From positions 9,388 through 73,387 of the forward strand of contig DBTZ01000049.1 in the NCBI GenBank assembly GCA_002307315.1: 64,000 nucleotides of DNA. Direction: 5' to 3'. The position numbers were made by a program, and so were the translations under genes. Source of the DNA: Alphaproteobacteria bacterium UBA1303 (GTDB lineage Bacteria > Pseudomonadota > Alphaproteobacteria > Micropepsales > Micropepsaceae). The notes beneath the pieces are model-generated. The model was given only the letters and a program-made list of their open reading frames with translations. It was not told where the DNA came from and searched no databases. This document shows positions 55,977 to 64,000 of this stretch, one piece after another; the first letter of the stretch is position 1; each line of letters starts with the position of its first letter.

Positions 55977-56561
55977 ATGAGCAGAAAACGTATCGTAAGA
56001 AGATCTCCTTTCGGTTTCCGCCGCGGCCGAGTCGGCCTCGGCGCGCTACTGCTGATCGCAATCGTGTGGAGTATCGCCCCCCTGATACGGCAAAAGACCT
56101 TCACGCCGCCGCCCGCCGATCCGGGACCGCAAATGTCGGGCGGGCCGACGTTGACCGGCCGCGCCCGCGTGATCGACGGCGACACGATCGAACTGTCCGG
56201 TACGCGCATCAGGATTTTCGGCATCGACGCGCCGGAAAAGCATCAATTCTGCCAAGACGGCACCGGCAACCGTTACGGCTGCGGCATGCGCGCGCTAAAC
56301 GCGCTGGAAGGACGGATCGACGGTCAGACCCTGGTGTGCGAAAAGCGCGATACCGACCGCTACGGGCGCAGCGTCGCCGTCTGCCGCCAAGGCGATGCCG
56401 ACGTGGGAGCCTGGATGGTGGAAAGCGGCTGGGCCGTAGCCTATCGCCGGTACGGCGGCGACTATGCCGCCGCCGAGGATCGCGCCAGAGGCCGTCGTGC
56501 CGGCATCTGGGCGGGCTCGTTCGAAAACCCCGCCGACTGGCGCAGAAACCACCCAAGATGA
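55977..56561 (+). CDS. Thermonuclease-like (SNc) protein with a membrane anchor
   Basis: A 194-residue staphylococcal-nuclease-type protein. A basic N-terminus and one membrane helix (residues 21-37) should place the nuclease domain in the periplasm. Active-site residues are present: Asp in V-I-D-G-D-T-I near residue 66, R-I-F-G-I-D-A-P-E near residue 79 and D-R-Y-G-R-S-V near residue 122. An extra pair of cysteines (F-C-Q and Y-G-C) near residues 91-101 is usual for this proteobacterial group. Convergent with the LytM gene. Confidence 0.92.
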   Translation: MSRKRIVRRSPFGFRRGRVGLGALLLIAIVWSIAPLIRQKTFTPPPADPGPQMSGGPTLTGRARVIDGDTIELSGTRIRIFGIDAPEKHQFCQDGTGNRYGCGMRALNALEGRIDGQTLVCEKRDTDRYGRSVAVCRQGDADVGAWMVESGWAVAYRRYGGDYAAAEDRARGRRAGIWAGSFENPADWRRNHPR

Positions 56562-56581
56562 TTGCCGGATGCCGATCCTCG

Positions 56582-56603
56582 AGCGCTTTTTCGATGAAGC
56601 GCT
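56582..56603. repeat. Dispersed palindromic repeat, short copy 5
   Basis: AGCGCTT and AAGCGCT around an eight-base centre, a minimal form of the dispersed element. It lies between two convergent genes and touches the stop codon of the LytM gene, so it may serve as a two-way terminator or RNA-stabilising hairpin. Confidence 0.65.
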
Positions 56604-57323
56604 CTATCCCGCCAAAAGATTGTGCGGATTGACCGGCGTGGTGCCGCGCCGGATTTCGAAATGCAGTTGCGGCCGCGAAACGTCGCCCGAGGCGCCGGAA
56701 TAACCGATGATCTGGCCGGCCTGCACATAATCGCCCTTCCTCACCGTCAGCCGTTCGGCATGGGCATAGGCGGTGACGTAATCGCCGTCGTGACGGATCA
56801 GCACCAGATTGCCGTAGCTCTTGAGGTCGTTGCCGACATAACTGACCTTGCCGGAGGCCGAGGCGCGAATCGGCGTCTCGTAGGTGGCGGCGATATTGAT
56901 GCCGTCGTTGCGTTCGCCGTTTTTGGTCGCACCGAAATCGTCGATCACCTGCCCTCGCAGCGGCCAGACGAAACGCGGCGATCCGCCGGTGTCGTTCTTC
57001 GTCGCAGTCGTCGCCGCCACCGCCGCCGTGCGCGGCTGCGGATTGGCGCAATTATTGTCGCGATAGCTGGGATGGGTATCCCGGTACCAGCCGGGCGCCG
57101 GGCGCGCCTGCGGTTGTACATCGTCGGCGGCGGTTTTCTGGTCGCGATAAACGTAGTGCTTACGCGTACCGGGTCGAGCGATCGGCTTAACGTCGGTTTC
57201 AGACACGACAGCGGCTTGCCCGGGCGAATCCTGCAGCCCCCAGTCGAAATAGGTGTCCGGCTTTTCGGCGGTACAAGCGGCCAGCGACAGCGGCACCAGC
57301 AGGCCGAGCACAACGACCGCCAT
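56604..57323 (-). CDS. LytM (M23) lipoprotein, NlpD-like with altered zinc ligands
   Basis: A 239-residue lipoprotein (lipobox L-S-L-A-A-C near residue 17) with a C-terminal LytM domain (about residues 125-238). The zinc motif H-x-x-x-D reads N-G-E-R-N-D, so the histidine is missing, and H-x-H reads Q-L-H; only A-Y-A-H keeps its histidine. Such inactive LytM proteins (NlpD, EnvC) activate cell-division amidases. No LysM domain is seen. The start at 57323 leaves 10 bases to pcm; an ATG at 57359 would overlap pcm. The pcm-NlpD neighbourhood supports the call. Confidence 0.88.
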   Translation of the reverse strand: MAVVVLGLLVPLSLAACTAEKPDTYFDWGLQDSPGQAAVVSETDVKPIARPGTRKHYVYRDQKTAADDVQPQARPAPGWYRDTHPSYRDNNCANPQPRTAAVAATTATKNDTGGSPRFVWPLRGQVIDDFGATKNGERNDGINIAATYETPIRASASGKVSYVGNDLKSYGNLVLIRHDGDYVTAYAHAERLTVRKGDYVQAGQIIGYSGASGDVSRPQLHFEIRRGTTPVNPHNLLAG

Positions 57324-57333
57324 CCGCCGCGTT

Positions 57334-58062
57334 TCAGACTTTGCTATCCTTCCGCCCATTCGGCGTTCGCGTTTCCCGCGGCATTCCCGCCATCATCGGC
57401 ACGAAAACTACGGGGATCAGCGCCTCCTGCTCGATACCAGTCTCCCTGCGGATAATCTTGGTTAAAAGTTGACAAATACTTTCCGTGTCCGACTTTGCGA
57501 CAGGTATAGGCACATTTAATTCACTCGATGCGACCGGCCCGACCGGGGCGACCAAGATGCCGTCCGGCTTCAGTTGTTCGATCAGCGGCACCGGAACCTC
57601 AGGCAACGCCGCCGAAAGCAGAATCCGGTCGAACGGCGCCTGTTCGGGCCAGCCTTTGAAGCCATCGCCGTGCCACGTGGTGACGTTATCGAGACGCAGA
57701 AGTCTAAATCTGGCCTCGGCCTCAAGCAGTAGCGGTTTATGGCGTTCGACGGTATAGACCCGCCGGCACAGATGCGACAGCACCGCCGCCTGATAGCCGG
57801 AGCCGCAGCCGATCTCCAGCACCCGCATGTTCTCATGCACGTCGAGCGCATGTGTGGCCGTCGCCACCACATAGGGCTGGCTGATGGTCTGGCCGCAGGG
57901 AATCGGCAGCGCGGTGTTGTCGTAGGCGGCGTGGCGGAACGGTTCGGCGACGAAACATTCGCGCGGCGTCTTTTCGATCGCCGACAGCACGCGCGTGTCG
58001 GTTATGCCGAGCCGACGCAAGGCAAGGACGAGAGAGGCGATACGCTGATCCCCACCCGCCAT
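57334..58062 (-). CDS. pcm: Protein-L-isoaspartate O-methyltransferase
   Basis: A 242-residue methyltransferase that uses S-adenosylmethionine to start repair of isoaspartate in damaged proteins. The signature P-C-G-Q-T-I-S-Q-P-Y-V-V-A near residue 54 and motif I V-L-E-I-G-C-G-S-G-Y near residue 80 are clear. The C-terminus is about 25 residues longer than the E. coli enzyme, ending in a basic tail. It lies six bases downstream of surE, the common surE-pcm-nlpD order. Confidence 0.93.
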   Translation of the reverse strand: MAGGDQRIASLVLALRRLGITDTRVLSAIEKTPRECFVAEPFRHAAYDNTALPIPCGQTISQPYVVATATHALDVHENMRVLEIGCGSGYQAAVLSHLCRRVYTVERHKPLLLEAEARFRLLRLDNVTTWHGDGFKGWPEQAPFDRILLSAALPEVPVPLIEQLKPDGILVAPVGPVASSELNVPIPVAKSDTESICQLLTKIIRRETGIEQEALIPVVFVPMMAGMPRETRTPNGRKDSKV

Positions 58063-58068
58063 CGCACG

Positions 58069-58833
58069 CTATACCGCCAAGGCGCGTTTGAAGGCGGCAA
58101 GCGTTTCGCGCGCGGTCAAATCGAGCTGCATCGGCGTCACCGCTATCCGGTTTTTCAGCACCGCACCGAGATCGCTGTCCTCTTCGGCGTCATAGGCGCC
58201 GCGGCGATAGCCGTTCCAGTAGTAGGTCAACCCGCGCATGTCTTTGCGCTCGTCGATCACCACTTCCTGAAAATCGCGCAATCCCTGCACCACGGCAACG
58301 GTGCCGGTCACGTCCTCGGGCCGGCAATCGGGAAAATTGACGTTGACCAGCACGCCATCCGGCCAACCGATGTCGAGCAGGCGGCGCACCAGCTTTGGCC
58401 CGTGGGTCTCGCTGCAAGCCCAGATGGTGAGGTGCTTCTCGCCCTCGGGATAGCATTGCGACATCGCGATCGACGGAATGCCGAGAATGCACCCCTCCAT
58501 TGCGCCGGCGACGGTGCCGGAATAGGTCACGTCCTCGCCAGCATTGATGCCGCAGTTGACGCCCGACAACACCAGATCGGGTTTCTTGTCCTTCATCAGA
58601 TAGGCGGTCGCCATCATCACGCAATCGGTCGGCGTGCCGGTGATGGCGAAATGGCGCGCATCGAGCTTACGCAGACGCAAGGGATTGAGCAGCGTCAAGG
58701 AATGTGCGGCGCCGGACTGTTCCCGCTCGGGCGCCGCCACCCATACGTCGTCGGTAAGTGTCCGGGCGATCTTTTCGGCGACGACAAGGCCAGGCGCGTT
58801 GATGCCGTCGTCGTTGGTGACCAGAATGCGCAA
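58069..58833 (-). CDS. surE: 5'/3'-nucleotidase SurE
   Basis: A 254-residue SurE nucleotidase. The metal-binding start R-I-L-V-T-N-D-D-G-I-N-A-P-G is complete, with Ser in E-R-E-Q-S-G-A-A-H-S near residue 40 and N in S-G-V-N-C-G-I-N-A-G-E-D near residue 95. It is placed between serS (4 bases upstream) and pcm, the common arrangement. Confidence 0.96.
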   Translation of the reverse strand: MRILVTNDDGINAPGLVVAEKIARTLTDDVWVAAPEREQSGAAHSLTLLNPLRLRKLDARHFAITGTPTDCVMMATAYLMKDKKPDLVLSGVNCGINAGEDVTYSGTVAGAMEGCILGIPSIAMSQCYPEGEKHLTIWACSETHGPKLVRRLLDIGWPDGVLVNVNFPDCRPEDVTGTVAVVQGLRDFQEVVIDERKDMRGLTYYWNGYRRGAYDAEEDSDLGAVLKNRIAVTPMQLDLTARETLAAFKRALAV

Positions 58834-58837
58834 AGCG

Positions 58838-60253
<1,416 letters not shown>

Positions 60254-61057
60254 TCAATCTTTCGCCTCATCCGACTTGCGGTCCTTCTCGCGGCGGCATT
60301 CGATTCCCCACACCAGCCAGATCGACGCCTCGTACAGCGCCACCAGCGGCACCGCCAGACAGATCATGCTAAAGGCGTCCGGCGGGGTGATCACCGCGGT
60401 CAACGCGGTGATGCCGACGATGGCGTAACGCCGCGCCCCCCGCAGCATTTTCGAGGTGACGATGCCGACCTGGCCCAAAAGCGTCAGCAGCACCGGCATC
60501 TGAAAGGTCAGGCCGAAGGCCAGGATCAGGTTGGTGACGAAATCGAAATACTCGCTGACCTTGGCCTGCAATTGAATGCCCATCGCATCGGCGGAGCCCG
60601 AGGTTTCGAAGCCGAGGAAGAACCGCAATGCGAACGGCAGCAGCAGATAGTACACGAATGCCGCGCCGATCAGGAACAGCACCGGGCTGGCAACCAAGAA
60701 CGGCAGGAAGGCGTGCTGCTCGCGCCGGTAAAGACCGGGGGCGACGAACATCCAGATTTGCGCGGCGATAAAGGGAAACGCCAGGATGGTTCCGGCGAAC
60801 ACGCCGACCTTGATGTTGGTGAAGAACTTTTCGTAGACCGCGGTGTAGATCAGATGATGTTCGGGCCGCCCCCTCATCGCATGGGCCAACGGCTCGGTCA
60901 GAAACGAATAGATCTGCTGGGAGAAATAGAAGCAGATCAGAAAACCGAAGGTGAAGAACAACAGCGCATAGACCAGCCGCTTGCGCAGTTCGATCAGATG
61001 GTCGAGCAGCGGTGCCTTGGAGGATTCGATTTCGTCTTCTTCGGCTTCTGCGCTCAT
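60254..61057 (-). CDS. tatC: Twin-arginine translocase TatC
   Basis: A 267-residue TatC, the six-helix signal-peptide receptor of the Tat pathway. L-L-D-H-L-I-E-L-R-K-R-L near residue 18 is diagnostic (E and R contacts for the RR signal), and P-F-I-A-A-Q-I-W-M-F-V-A-P-G-L near residue 95 is typical. The C-terminus is charged. It overlaps tatB by ATGA. The presence of Tat fits the Tat-like signals at 27.6 and 32.2 kb. Confidence 0.95.
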   Translation of the reverse strand: MSAEAEEDEIESSKAPLLDHLIELRKRLVYALLFFTFGFLICFYFSQQIYSFLTEPLAHAMRGRPEHHLIYTAVYEKFFTNIKVGVFAGTILAFPFIAAQIWMFVAPGLYRREQHAFLPFLVASPVLFLIGAAFVYYLLLPFALRFFLGFETSGSADAMGIQLQAKVSEYFDFVTNLILAFGLTFQMPVLLTLLGQVGIVTSKMLRGARRYAIVGITALTAVITPPDAFSMICLAVPLVALYEASIWLVWGIECRREKDRKSDEAKD

Positions 61058-61494
61058 GACGGTTCTTTGGGCGGCAGCGGCGGTGCCCCTTCCTCAATCG
61101 GCGTTTGCGGTTCGAGAACTTCCGGCAGCGGCTCGACCGGGACGACCGGTTCGACCGAGGCGGCGGCGTCCGGTTCTGCCGGCGTACCGGTTGCGTCCCG
61201 GGACTTCGGCTCCAGCGAAACCTCCGGCAGTTTCATCGCCTCTTCCACCTGGGCCTGGGTTTCGGCGAAGGGACGGGCGTTGCGCAATTCCTCGATTTCT
61301 TTCCTCAGCTCGTCGAGTTCGCTCTGACGGGCCATCTCGTCGAAGCTGCGCCGGAACTGATCGGCCATGTTCCGCGCCTTGGCGGTCCACTGGCCCATCT
61401 TGCGCATCAACTTCGGCAAATCCTTGGGGCCGACGACGACGAGCGCCACCACCAGAACCAGGAGCATATGGCTCCAACTGAGATCGGGAAACAT
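61054..61494 (-). CDS. tatB: Twin-arginine translocase TatB
   Basis: A 146-residue TatB with one N-terminal helix (D-L-S-W-S-H-M-L-L-V-L-V-V-A-L-V), G-P-K-D-L-P hinge, an amphipathic charged helix and a proline/glutamate-rich tail. It forms the receptor complex with TatC. It follows tatA by about 20 bases and overlaps tatC. Confidence 0.94.
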   Translation of the reverse strand: MFPDLSWSHMLLVLVVALVVVGPKDLPKLMRKMGQWTAKARNMADQFRRSFDEMARQSELDELRKEIEELRNARPFAETQAQVEEAMKLPEVSLEPKSRDATGTPAEPDAAASVEPVVPVEPLPEVLEPQTPIEEGAPPLPPKEPS

Positions 61495-61514
61495 GCGCGC
61501 CTTACTATTTGCCG

Positions 61515-61721
61515 TTACGGCGCTTTGATGTTGTCGTCGTCCTTGGGCAGCGGCTTCGGCGGGGCGGGCGGCACATCTTCGTCCGATAAGCCCCGCTTGA
61601 AGTTCTTGATGCCCTTGGCGAAGTCGCCCATGAAGTCGGAAATTTTGCCGCGCCCGCCGCCGAACAGCAGCAGCACGACCGCCGCGACGATCAAGAGATG
61701 CCAGATACTGAAACCGCCCAT
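61515..61721 (-). CDS. tatA: Twin-arginine translocase TatA
   Basis: A 68-residue TatA, the pore-forming component. [10 protein letters not shown] opens the membrane helix, [14 protein letters not shown] hinge and amphipathic G-I-K-N-F-K-R-G-L follow. The Met at 61721 is the normal start; the frame to 61784 is extra. Order tatA-tatB-tatC on the minus strand. Confidence 0.94.
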   Translation of the reverse strand: MGGFSIWHLLIVAAVVLLLFGGGRGKISDFMGDFAKGIKNFKRGLSDEDVPPAPPKPLPKDDDNIKAP

Positions 61722-61823
61722 GTGGTGTCTCCTATTTCGTGCTGTTTTAAGCCCGCCTACCTTGGCAAAAGCAAGGAATATCACGGGCTTTAACTATTCG
61801 CCATTCGCAAACCCCGGTTATAT

Positions 61824-61866
61824 AGCGCTTCGCCGGAAACCGGATACCACTTTTCGGTGAGGCGTT
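61824..61866. repeat. Dispersed palindromic repeat, copy 6
   Basis: A 43-bp variant with AGCGCTTCGCCGGAAACCGG and CACTTTTCGGTGAGGCG, between tatA and the end of ppx, close to the ppx stop. Confidence 0.7.
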
Positions 61867-61872
61867 CCGGCC

Positions 61873-63408
61873 CTATCCGACCCGGATTTCGGCTTCGCGC
61901 CGCATCGCCCCGGCCAACAGACCGAGACGGCGCTGCACGGTGTCGTCGGCCACGGCCTCGCGCTTGAGGGGAACTTCGAGGGTAATCTTCGACGGCGTCG
62001 CTTTGAGCTTGTAGTGGCCGAGTTCGCCGGACGCCGAGGCGGACAGATCGAATGCCAGCCGGGCGACCAAGCCGATGCGCAAGGCGCGCCAGACGTCGTC
62101 GTTGCCGATCAGGCCCGAAACGTCGAGATGGGCCGGAACTTCGGTGTCGCCGGCATAGCGATGGAACACCGCGGTGGCAAGGAAGGTGCGCTCGGCATGG
62201 GTCGCCCCGCCGAACGGCAGGTTCAGCACCTCGGTGTAGGAACCGGCGGCGCGGTAGTCGGGATGGCGTCGCCAGCCGATGTCGCAGAACAGAAACGCCG
62301 CCTGACGCAGGCGCCGCTGGGCGGCGTTTTCGTCGGCGAACATCGGGGCGGACCAACCGAACATCTCGTGTGCCAACGAGGGCGCCCGGCTCTGGCGGAC
62401 GTTCTCGTTGATGGCAAAGTCGATCAAGGGATCCTTGACGCGCTCGTCGAACGGCAGCCTTTCGTAGATCAGCCCTTCGCGCACGCCCGCGGCGCAAACC
62501 GCCACCTCGCGAAAATTCGATGCCATCAGCACGCTATGCAGCACCACGGCGCCGAACGGCAGCAGTTCGGCCCGCCGTTTGGAAACCACCGACAAAAGTT
62601 CCATCGACTTGCGCCCCTGGCGGGAGAGCAGCGCACACAGTTCCACCGCCCGGCCGGCGGGAATGACGTAATGCTGCAAGACGTGCAGCGGATAGTTTTC
62701 CCGCAGCATGTCGACCCGCGCCAGCGCCCGCCAAATGCCGCCGACGACATAGAAGGTGTTTTCGCCGACAGGCCAGAAGCCGGCGTTTTTTTCGAATTCG
62801 CCGTCCACCAGCTTGCGCGCCTTGTCGATGTCGCCCTTGGATAGATCGAGCAAACGCAAGGGGCCGAACGGCAACGACACCGCCTTGCCGGTGCGCCCCA
62901 GCCGGACCCGCACCATGTCGAGACTGCCGCCGCCCAAATCCCCGACCACACCGTCGGCATCGGGAATGCCGGAAAGCACCCCCTCGCCCGCCAAACGCGC
63001 TTCTTCCTCGCCGGTGAGGATACGGATCGGCGCGCCCCAGGCCCGTTCCGCCGCGCGGACGAATTCGGCGCCGTTGACTGCATCGCGTGCCGCCGCGGTG
63101 GCCACCGCCACGCGGGTTCCGACGTTCAGCTTGCCGGCGAGCTGGCGATAGCGGCGCAGCGCGGCGAGCGCCAGATCGCAGCCCTCCTTGTAGAGCATAC
63201 CGGTGGCGGCGACGGATTTACCGATGCAGCAGATCGATTTTTCGTTGTGGACGGAAAAGGCGGTACGCGCCAGCTTCTCGTACACCACGAAACGCACCGA
63301 GTTGGAGCCGATGTCGATGATCGCCACCCGCTTGCCGGCATCGAGCGACAACGAACCGGTGCCGTCATCGGCCGGTAACGGCACGCCGAGAATGGACAAA
63401 CCGCTCAT
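61873..63408 (-). CDS. ppx: Exopolyphosphatase (Ppx/GppA)
   Basis: A 511-residue phosphatase of the Ppx/GppA family (actin-like ATPase fold) that removes terminal phosphate from polyphosphate. V-A-I-I-D-I-G-S-N-S-V-R near residue 27, the catalytic Glu region T-G-E-E-E-A near residue 130 and G-D-L-G-G-G-S-L-D near residue 155 are present. The C-terminal part is an HD-like helical extension. It is seven bases downstream of ppk, a usual pair. Confidence 0.93.
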   Translation of the reverse strand: MSGLSILGVPLPADDGTGSLSLDAGKRVAIIDIGSNSVRFVVYEKLARTAFSVHNEKSICCIGKSVAATGMLYKEGCDLALAALRRYRQLAGKLNVGTRVAVATAAARDAVNGAEFVRAAERAWGAPIRILTGEEEARLAGEGVLSGIPDADGVVGDLGGGSLDMVRVRLGRTGKAVSLPFGPLRLLDLSKGDIDKARKLVDGEFEKNAGFWPVGENTFYVVGGIWRALARVDMLRENYPLHVLQHYVIPAGRAVELCALLSRQGRKSMELLSVVSKRRAELLPFGAVVLHSVLMASNFREVAVCAAGVREGLIYERLPFDERVKDPLIDFAINENVRQSRAPSLAHEMFGWSAPMFADENAAQRRLRQAAFLFCDIGWRRHPDYRAAGSYTEVLNLPFGGATHAERTFLATAVFHRYAGDTEVPAHLDVSGLIGNDDVWRALRIGLVARLAFDLSASASGELGHYKLKATPSKITLEVPLKREAVADDTVQRRLGLLAGAMRREAEIRVG

Positions 63409-63415
63409 AATCGAC

Positions 63416-64000
63416 TCACAACTTCGTTCGCTTTCCGCGGATGCGCGGTTTCGGTTTGGGCGAACGGCCGCGGCCGGAAAGCGATAGGTTGGTCATAAAG
63501 AAAGTATGCGCGCAAAACGCCCCATCGCGCCCTGCGGCGGGATCGCGCAAGTAGTCGCCGTCGGCGGTCATGTGCCAGCTCTGGGCTTGGTCCTTCAGCA
63601 AGGTCACCATGATCTGGTCGAGAACCTGCTGATGCACCGTGGGATTTTCGATCGGCACCAGCGCCTCGACCCGGCGGTCGAGGTTGCGCGGCATCCAATC
63701 GGCCGAAGAAATATAGATTTTGGCCTGGGGCGACGGCAGCCCGTGCCCGGCACCGAAGCAGACGATGCGCCCATGTTCGAGGAATCGCCCGACGATACTT
63801 TTGACCCGGATATTATCCGAAAGTCCCGGCACCCCCGGCCTCAGGCAGCAAATGCCGCGCACGATCAGGTCGATCTGCACCCCGGCTTGGCTCGCCTTGT
63901 ACAGCAAATCGATAAGCCCCGAATCGACCAGCGAATTGATCTTGACCCAGATCGCCGCCGGCCGCCCCGCCTTGGCGTGCAGGATCTCCGCCTCGATGGC
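63416..64000 (-). CDS. ppk: Polyphosphate kinase 1, C-terminal part (runs off the window)
   Basis: The last 194 codons of polyphosphate kinase, which makes polyphosphate from ATP. The gene continues past position 64000, where the frame is open; the first residues in view read [10 protein letters not shown], a typical Ppk1 block. [17 protein letters not shown] near residue 100 of this part includes the second phosphohistidine-region arginines. The tail is very basic. Together with ppx it forms a polyphosphate unit. Confidence 0.92.
   Translation of the reverse strand, partial: AIEAEILHAKAGRPAAIWVKINSLVDSGLIDLLYKASQAGVQIDLIVRGICCLRPGVPGLSDNIRVKSIVGRFLEHGRIVCFGAGHGLPSPQAKIYISSADWMPRNLDRRVEALVPIENPTVHQQVLDQIMVTLLKDQAQSWHMTADGDYLRDPAAGRDGAFCAHTFFMTNLSLSGRGRSPKPKPRIRGKRTKL

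Overview
The window is GC-rich chromosomal DNA of an alphaproteobacterium, most likely of the Rhodospirillales type. The evidence is the gene neighbourhoods (tatABC-serS-surE-pcm-M23 peptidase; cox genes-thrC-M16 peptidase beside tldD; thrB-rnhA), the tandem PAS_5-family genes, and the dense ATGA-type overlaps inside operons. No species can be named from the sequence alone. Most of the window is core metabolism; accessory material is limited.

Layout. 0.1-2.8 kb: four tandem PAS_5-family sensor genes, one with a premature in-frame stop. 2.9-13.2 kb: argS with an upstream lipoprotein, thrB-rnhA, a chemoreceptor, a peroxiredoxin, YqgE/AlgH and a large membrane EAL protein with a degenerate GGDEF domain. 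13.3-19.8 kb: a minus-strand operon of cytochrome oxidase-like subunits II, I and III, followed by thrC, an M16 peptidase and a GNAT acetyltransferase. 20.1-22.2 kb: tldD and a ccdAB toxin-antitoxin pair. 22.2-28.8 kb: an AraC regulator, two SDR oxidoreductases, LrgAB-like proteins, an aldo/keto reductase and an alcohol dehydrogenase with an export signal. 28.8-31.0 kb: an AT-richer island holding a reverse transcriptase of the antiviral (DRT2/UG2-like) type, its structured noncoding leader, and tRNA-Val(CAC). 31.2-38.3 kb: gph, a SHOCT protein, an exported phosphoesterase and a TolC-HlyD-permease-permease export operon with a divergent MarR regulator. 38.5-45.5 kb: acyltransferase, hemerythrin, a double cold-shock protein, a GIY-YIG protein, DUF2239, Atm1-type ABC exporter, LOG-family protein and RarD. 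45.6-64 kb: cimA-cysS, gltX-nadE, a Gfo/Idh oxidoreductase, an MDR reductase, rpiA, a glycosyltransferase, a nuclease, LytM protein-pcm-surE-serS, tatABC, ppx and the 3' part of ppk.

The most unusual content is the oxidase-like operon. Subunits I, II and III align along their length with aa3-type cytochrome oxidase and their frames are intact. However, nearly all heme and copper ligands of subunit I, the heme-propionate arginines, half of the CuA site and its electron-entry tryptophan in subunit II, and the polar conserved residues of subunit III are replaced. No ctaB, ctaG or SURF1 gene lies between them. This looks like an oxidase scaffold that has lost its cofactors but is still kept as protein.

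The second is the reverse transcriptase. A good sigma70-like promoter lies about 320 bases upstream of its start. The transcript between would be a noncoding leader rich in hairpins, as expected for a DRT-type system that reverse-transcribes its own RNA. A family of 20-70 bp palindromic repeats is scattered between genes across the window, often touching stop codons.
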